Origin: Nemertoderma westbladi | Lineage: Eukaryota; Xenacoelomorpha; Nemertodermatida; Nemertodermatidae | Reading direction: 5' to 3' | Assembly: GCA_032718475.1 (NCBI GenBank) | Contig: JAUCBJ010008840.1 | Location: 1 to 33,244, forward strand | Length of the DNA stretch: 33,244 nucleotides | In this document: positions 27,742 to 33,244 of the stretch, piece by piece | Layout: the number at the start of each line of letters is the position of its first letter | Position numbering within the stretch: the stretch's first letter is position 1 | Program-made: the position numbers and the translations under genes | The notes under the pieces: generated by a model | The model's database searches: none | What the model was told of the DNA's origin: nothing | The model's input: only the letters and a program-made list of their open reading frames with translations

Positions 27742-29763
27742 CTACTACTACTATAGGATCGGCATGCTGCATTGCAGCTGCATTTTTAAGAATGCTGTGC
27801 CGGCTTATCGACAAAATTGCACCACCACAACTCCCTATCACCCATGACATTTGCTAGATCATCCGCATCTTCAAGGCCAGTGTCCTTTAAGATGCGTCTC
27901 AAGAAAGTCATGGGCTGTCCACCATGCTTATTCACTCCATGATGCTGCCAAAGTACAAGATTATGCACTGGCTGGTCCTCACGGCGAAAGCAATGTCCTG
28001 CAAAGCGGAGGCGATTTTGTTCTAGTGTCAAGCTTGGGGGAACCAATGAGACACCTCCAATGTTATATAGTGTCTGGTTGGAGATGTGTGCATTGTACTT
28101 GACACAATGAACCCGGCGTAGCATTCTTGTGAATGTGCCATCCAGAGATTTGGTGTCCTCAGCAGTTAGAGCCCAGCATGGACTCCCATAGAGGAGTACT
28201 GGAACTACTGCTGCTCTAAATAATCGGACCTTAAGTTTCCGATTAATTCTCGGTGACTTCCAAATCCTGGAAAGCCTATTCAAGGCTGCCCATGCCTTTC
28301 CCTTACGTATTCGAAGGTCCTCACCTGACTTCCGGATCCATGATCCCAGGTAACAGAAGTCATCCACATGCTCAAGCATACCATCTTTTGAGCTTATGCT
28401 CATCCGATCAGAGACTTGCTGAGGACTTTCAAAGTTAACTGTCAAAATTTTGGTCTTTCTGGAGTTAATAAAAAGACCAACACTAGAAGCAGCATGTTCT
28501 AATGAGCTGAGGAGCCGTTGGGCTCCCTCTAGTGATTCTGAGAGTACTCTAAGTCATCAGCAAAGTCTAGATCAGTTAGGTACTTGGCAGGATTTCCTCG
28601 ACTTCTGGAGCCAGTAGGTGGAGTTATCATCACCCCATCATCATTATGATGATCTAAGGACATGCGTAGAACATAGTCAACAACAATTATGAACAAGAAT
28701 GGTGCAAGTGTGTCTCCCTGGAGGACGCCCCATAACACTTCAAATGGTTCTGTGTCACCGTCAACAGTAGACACAAATGTTGTCGAACCATCGTATACTG
28801 ATCTGATTGCTGCAATAATTTCATCAGGAATCCCATATAATGAAAGTATGCTGAACATACGTGACCGAGAGACTGAATCAAAGGCCTTGAAGAAGTCAAC
28901 AAAGATAAAGCCAGATGCCTGTCTTTCTTTTTTGATAACTCTTCAATTATCCTTCTAAGTGCCAAAATGGGCTCCATGGTCCCACGACCTTTACGGAACC
29001 CATTCTGATTTCCACGGAGCAGTCTCTCAATGGGATCCCGGATGCGATTTAATAGAATTCTATTGTATGGCTTTGCAGCAATCGAGATCAATGAGATTCC
29101 CCGAAAAGACCCATAGAGTGTTAGGTTGCCCTTCTTGGGAACTGGCACCAACTTATTTGTTTTCATTTCTTGTGGGACTCTTGTTGTTCGGTACATGTCT
29201 ACTATGATGGGATAGATGAGCTTTAAACACTGAGGTATTTTAAAGACCTCAGGGGGAACACCATCTACTCCACTGGCACGATTGGTCTTAATGCTCTTTG
29301 CGGCATCCTTCACTTCTGCAAAGGAGATATCACCAATGGGAATATCTGGGAGTACAGACTCAGACACTTTTACTTCTATAAAGTTATCAGGCAATACCCT
29401 GTCATTATTGAGGAGCTTTTCAAAGTGGGCCTTCCAACCATTGAGGCGATCGGCTGGTGATTCAGCCTTAACCTTGGTGGTTGGTTGGCTTTTTCGACCA
29501 GCAAGCAAGTTGATCGATCTCCATGCCTGGGATGATTGCCTGCTGTCGTCAGCATCATTGATGGCATCAACCTGTTGGTTTATTAGCTCCTGTAAATTAA
29601 CAGAGTACTGCCTGTTCAGGGACCTAGATGCAGCCTTAACTGCATTCTTGGCCGCTGTAGTCTGTTTGAGTCGGGACTCTTTCTGCGCCTTGTAGAGGTC
29701 ATTTCGGTACTCAGTCCAGCACTCAATGTGTATTTTATTACAGAATACCGGCAAATTTATCAC
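27742..29763 (-). mobile_element. 5'-truncated RTE-like LINE (element F)
   Basis: The minus strand carries RT without an upstream endonuclease and a 3' end with GCAGCTGCAATGCAGC and TAGTAGTAG (27742-27784). About 2 kb remain. The element is broken by two frameshifts (see the coding entry). The adjacent LINE E (25196-27400) is on the same strand but has a different RT style, so F is a separate insertion. Confidence 0.7.
27786..29763 (-). pseudogene. RTE-like reverse transcriptase remnant, two frameshifts
   Basis: The first frame (29763 to about 28935) has a linker, NRASGVDGVPPEVFK, VPVPKKGNLTLYGSFRGISL and GNQNGFRKGRGTMEPI. It shifts near 28930 into a frame (28930-28529) with FFKAFDSVSRSRMFSIL, LQGDTLAPFLFIIVVDYVLR and LDFADDLEYS. 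It shifts again near 28545 into 28445-27786, the thumb and C-terminus (DDFCYLGSWIRKSGEDLRIR, LLYGSPCWALT, RLRFAGHCFRR). The palm motif FADD is present. The LQGDTLAPFLF style and C-terminal WALT/LRFAGH blocks are typical of RTE-type elements. It lacks the endonuclease, so it is dead. Confidence 0.75.
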
Positions 29764-31390
29764 AACGAGATAACCAGGTTTAGTATTGCGTTATAATTTC
29801 CTTCCTTTACTACCGTCGACAGCGGTGCGGTGTATAGAAATATAGAGAATTTGTTATAGCGGGAAAATTTAGGATAAAATTGTGATTATTATTTGTTTGT
29901 TTACAAATTGTACTCGATACAACCCTTACCTATCGGCAGTTGAGTTTTGCAGTATATGTGGTGGATAAGGGGCCTTCACGCTAGTAAATTGTTTTAATAA
30001 AGTTGATAATATTAGCAGGGATTCCGCACCAACTGGAGTTTCCTTGTTAAGCTTTATATAGACCTGTTTATTGTTTTGGTTTCTTTCGGAACTGATGCGT
30101 ATTGCGATAATTTTGATACATATTCAACATTTATATATACATTCATGTAGTATAGTGATAACCTATCAGTTATCATCAGAAATCAGTTAATATAGATAAT
30201 ATCTCCACCACCGGTGCCGTACACAGTTAATATAATAAACACCATCTCCCTTATAATACAACAACTATTTTTAGCAAGTCAAGTCGACAATTATTTTATT
30301 ATTGTAATATATGTATTTAATTCTACAATATTAATTATTACTCGTAATGTAGAATCAAGATGGAGAGTTTTAATATATCAAAATATTCTATTATATTTTG
30401 ATAAAATCTTTGGTAATTTTTGTGAAATTAAAAACGGTTTTCAGATTCGTAATCTCCAGATGAAATGTTATCTGGATTAAAAATATGAAAATTGAAGCCA
30501 ACAGAAATGGTTAAAATAAATTTTTAAAATTTTTAACGACTTGTTTTATCGAAATAGCTCAGACATTGAAAAATCCGGCCAGGCCAGCAGTAAGAAAAGT
30601 TGTCGAACCAAATTTCCTAGCATATGATTAAAATTTGAAAAAAAAAATTTTTGGGGGTGGGGGTGTGCTACTACTAAAATTATCGTTGATGTGTTGAATG
30701 AAATTGTGAATAAATGAAATGTGAAAAAGTATTGTGATTTGATACTTGAAATTTAAGAATTGATATTCAGTGAGATAAAGCAATTCATTGTGTGGATGGA
30801 TAATATGGTAACTGTATCTACAACAGCTGTTTCATTTATTCTCGTAAACTTCTATTTCGGCGAAGTGGAGATAAGTGGTTGATAGAAATATTGCTGGATA
30901 TCTCCCTGTCTTGTCTTGGCAGTCGACATTGTAGATGTACTGATCTACAGTCAGCTGTTCGCAGAGGTCAGCGGTGTTGGAACCAAGGGTACCCATAAAT
31001 GGAGCGTCGTTTTGGTTCAGTACAAATACCTAAATAATAATATAAATAAAGGGAACTTAATAAATACCATTAAGCGAGCCAGAAGATTTAACCAGTTCAA
31101 CCTTAACAGAATAAAGATACAAGACTGAAGATACTACCGTAGATATGGAGGATATCCTGATAATTAAAACTTAATTTATCGAAGTTCAAGAGCCCTCACA
31201 ATTTATAGTTGTGGACGAAAATGCAGCACCTTTGAAGTTGACAGCACAGATTTTAAGGGCAATATTCCTAAGACTTTTGATTCTTGGAAGTTGGAAGGAA
31301 GCTAATCCTTCCCCCATCTTGAATGAGGTGCCACGAAGTCGAAGTTGTCTAACAACCTTTGTGAGTTTGTAGAAACTGTTGGGATTCCTT
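29764..31390. other. AT-rich non-coding region
   Basis: No gene or named repeat recognised. Short open stretches (for example 30916-31128) have no family resemblance that I can support. A short purine block with two G5 runs lies at 30653-30663. Confidence 0.45.
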
Positions 31391-31399
31391 CTCCAGTTT

Positions 31400-32010
31400 T
31401 AGGCGAAATATGGCAAATATTTGTGCTCGCACCTAATATCGTACCCATCACAAAAAAGTACAAGTCTGAGATGTCCAGTGCTGTAATTATTTATTCCATC
31501 GGATTCAGGACCCTCATAAACCCGTATAACGCAAGAAACAAGATGTTACTATTTATTTATCAATTTAATTATTTTCAAAAATTAGGTGCTGGCACAACAA
31601 TTTTCACCCATTGCCGAAAATAAAACTTTGAGAACTCTTATGCAATTTTTACTTATTATTCCATTGAATTCAGAACCCCCACAATCCCGTATAATTTCTA
31701 GCACCAAAATTTGGCACCCTAAAATGCGAGAAATAAGTTGTCACAATCAATTCAACTATTGAATGGATTTTCAAAATTTCGTGCTGGCACCAAATTTTGC
31801 ATACAGCACCGAAAAATGCAAATTTGATACGCCTGGTGCAACTCGTACTGTACATATTCCATCGAAACCAGAATCCCAAAAAACCTCTATTGCGCAAAAA
31901 ACAGGTTCAAACAATCAATATACAAAATTTACATATTTCGAAATTTGCTGCTGGCACCAAAATTTGGCAGCCGAAAAAAACAAGTTTGAAATTTCTAAAT
32001 TAATTTATAT
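31400..32010. repeat. Degenerate tandem repeat array, about 165-195 bp period
   Basis: GTGCTGGCACC-like phrases recur at 31423, 31586, 31781 and 31948 (spacings 163, 195, 167). TATTCCAT(C/T)G followed by an (A/C)AGAA-like phrase recurs at 31492, 31657 and 31855 (165, 198). The two landmarks move together, so this is a true tandem array of at least three and a half diverged units, satellite-like in length. Confidence 0.65.
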
Positions 32011-32263
32011 TAATTCAATCTAATTGCAAACACCAAATAACCGGTGTAAATCAAAAATAGAGATGTTACAAAGTATATTTCATGACATGTAATTTTCAAA
32101 AAACTTCTCAAAAAAGTGCAAAAGTAGGGTGAAAAAATGGTGCTATAACTCAAAAACTTCCCCATATAAACCGTTTCCACCATTAGGAAAGCAATAGATA
32201 GAAAAGTCATAAAATTTCAGATTCCCAACTGCGTTTGTTTCACAGTTATAACAAAAACACAAC

Positions 32264-32296
32264 GGGGGGTGGGTGGGGGGGGGGGGGGGGGGGGGG
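32264..32296. repeat. Poly-G tract
   Basis: G6, T, G3, T, then 22 consecutive G. It could form stacked G-quadruplexes on the plus strand. Confidence 0.85.
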
Positions 32297-32393
32297 TCAT
32301 ATTGACCACCGGGTTTAATAGGGTTAAATAGTATTCGAAACGGATTGTCTTTTAATTTAATATTATGATTATAAAGTTTAGAATAATTTATAC

Positions 32394-32735
32394 CTTTGCT
32401 GACACAATCCTTTCAGTAGATACATCTTGTCTGTTATAGATGACAATTCGATCAATAGATACCGCAATACCAAGATCAATGTTGTACCAATTGGCGCCTA
32501 TTGCGTTAGAGTGAAAGCAGGACCATTCCTTGTTATAGTACCCATCCCGGGTACCGTCTACAGCGCGGGCAACGTAACCATAAGACGTGACGCTATCAGA
32601 GTACGTTGGTAAACCATGGGCAATGCTAAGCTTTTCGTAGTAGACTAAATATAAAAACAAAATGGTTGCAATTAAATGTATACCCTTATAATGTTTTGTA
32701 ATGTAATACATTATAGTAAAACTTCTCGAGGCCAT
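32394..32735 (-). CDS. F-type lectin (fucolectin) first exon, partial gene
   Basis: The minus-strand exon encodes about 114 residues from ATG at 32735 to a splice donor (AAG|GTATAA; last exon base 32394, phase 0). After a hydrophobic segment (GIHLIATILFLYLVYY, likely signal peptide or anchor) come YGYVARAVDGTRDGYY, WSCFHS, WYNIDLG and IDRIVIYNRQDVSTERI. These are the core motifs of F-type lectin / coagulation factor 5/8 C-type domains, including the DLG and NR(Q/T)D stretches. Such proteins bind fucose and act in invertebrate immunity or fertilisation. The expected rest of the domain (sugar-binding C-terminal half) is not seen before the window's repeats. A TATA-like ATATAT lies about 20 bases upstream of the start. 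It could be a live gene whose next exon is to the left, or an isolated remnant. Confidence 0.7.
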
Positions 32736-32981
32736 CAAAATAAAAAGATTTGGAGCATATATAATACTATTTAGGAAGCTTAGAGGATCCTAAATTGAGG
32801 ATCTATCTACCTCTGTATCACACCACTATTAGCCATGGAATTCTAGAATCTTACTTATAATAATATCTATAATAATAATAATATCTAAAGGCAAATATAA
32901 AAAGTAGGCCTGGACTGGTATTTACAATTATTATACACTTTCCAGTCATGTTAGTTATAACTAAATATTCTAAAAGATCAT
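32736..32981. other. Upstream flank of the lectin exon
   Basis: AT-rich, with (ATA)n near 32868-32885. A minus-strand TATATA-like element about 20-30 bases before the lectin ATG (32755-32766) is a candidate promoter, though it lies too close for a usual leader. Confidence 0.35.
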
Positions 32982-33004
32982 GGGGGGTGGGGGGGGGGGG
33001 GGGG
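32982..33004. repeat. Poly-G tract at right end
   Basis: G6, T, then 16 G. Followed by AT-rich DNA with TATA repeats (33080-33130). No gene is seen between here and the window end. Confidence 0.85.
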
Positions 33005-33244
33005 TGTGCAATACTATTTGTCTACAGTTAAAATAAATATTTTGTTTAATTATGCTCTTTATAAGATAATTCCTATAACTATATATATATAAAATACATA
33101 TATACATAACACATAAAATACATATATATATAACTATACTATTCCTATAAATGTGTAGTGTTACACATTCTGTTACTTGCAATGTTACATACTTCGTCGC
33201 GTTCACTGCTTCTAGTACAATGCACAGCAGACAGCACACAATCT

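Noticed and set aside
29282-29695. 137-codon plus-strand frame
   Set aside because: Antisense shadow of the RTE-like reverse transcriptase.
30916-31128. 70-codon plus-strand frame
   Set aside because: Considered as a lectin-like exon because of the nearby F-type lectin, but no domain motif could be supported.
31400-32010. CRISPR-like array
   Set aside because: Units are long, diverged and lack uniform short repeats with unique spacers; this is eukaryotic tandem repeat DNA.

Overview
This is eukaryotic, AT-rich genomic DNA, most likely from a repeat-dense (probably aquatic) invertebrate. It has no bacterial operon structure, most open frames are retroelement proteins or their remnants, and the one recognisable host-type gene is a single F-type lectin exon with a splice donor. 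The species cannot be named from the sequence.

Layout. 1-2,270: an open frame that runs in from the left edge and ends in a very basic tail, then non-coding DNA with a strong 24-bp-arm hairpin and a small possible exon. 2,540-3,820: a truncated Penelope-like element (GIY-YIG endonuclease) whose 3' end is present twice as a large inverted repeat. 3,820-7,340: mostly non-coding AT-rich DNA with G/C homopolymers and a two-knuckle zinc-finger remnant. 7,340-11,660: a tRNA-derived SINE, a decayed CR1-like LINE on the minus strand (endonuclease plus reverse transcriptase, with a likely ORF1 remnant), and an opposite-strand LINE 3' end with an (AATC)n tail. 11,680-14,290: a scrambled Ty3/Gypsy element, with LTR and integrase on minus but zinc knuckles, partial reverse transcriptase and RNase H on plus. 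14,290-19,330: a 678-residue coiled-coil Gag-like ORF on minus, possibly BEL/Pao, with a long leader and a possible LTR. 19,380-27,400: a three-level nest of LINEs, all on minus. An old LINE (E) is split by a 5'-truncated LINE (B), which is split by a nearly 4.6-kb LINE (A) with both ORFs open. 27,740-29,760: a truncated RTE-like LINE. 29,760-33,244: mostly non-coding, with a degenerate tandem array of about 165-195 bp period, long G tracts and the F-type lectin exon on minus.

The genes do not form a pathway. The window reads as a retrotransposon graveyard with one recently inserted, apparently intact LINE. The best-supported structural discoveries are the nest, for which both levels have 5-bp target-site duplications visible at the junctions; the Penelope inverted tail-to-tail structure; and the inversion inside the Gypsy element. 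I found no CRISPR array, rRNA or convincing functional tRNA.
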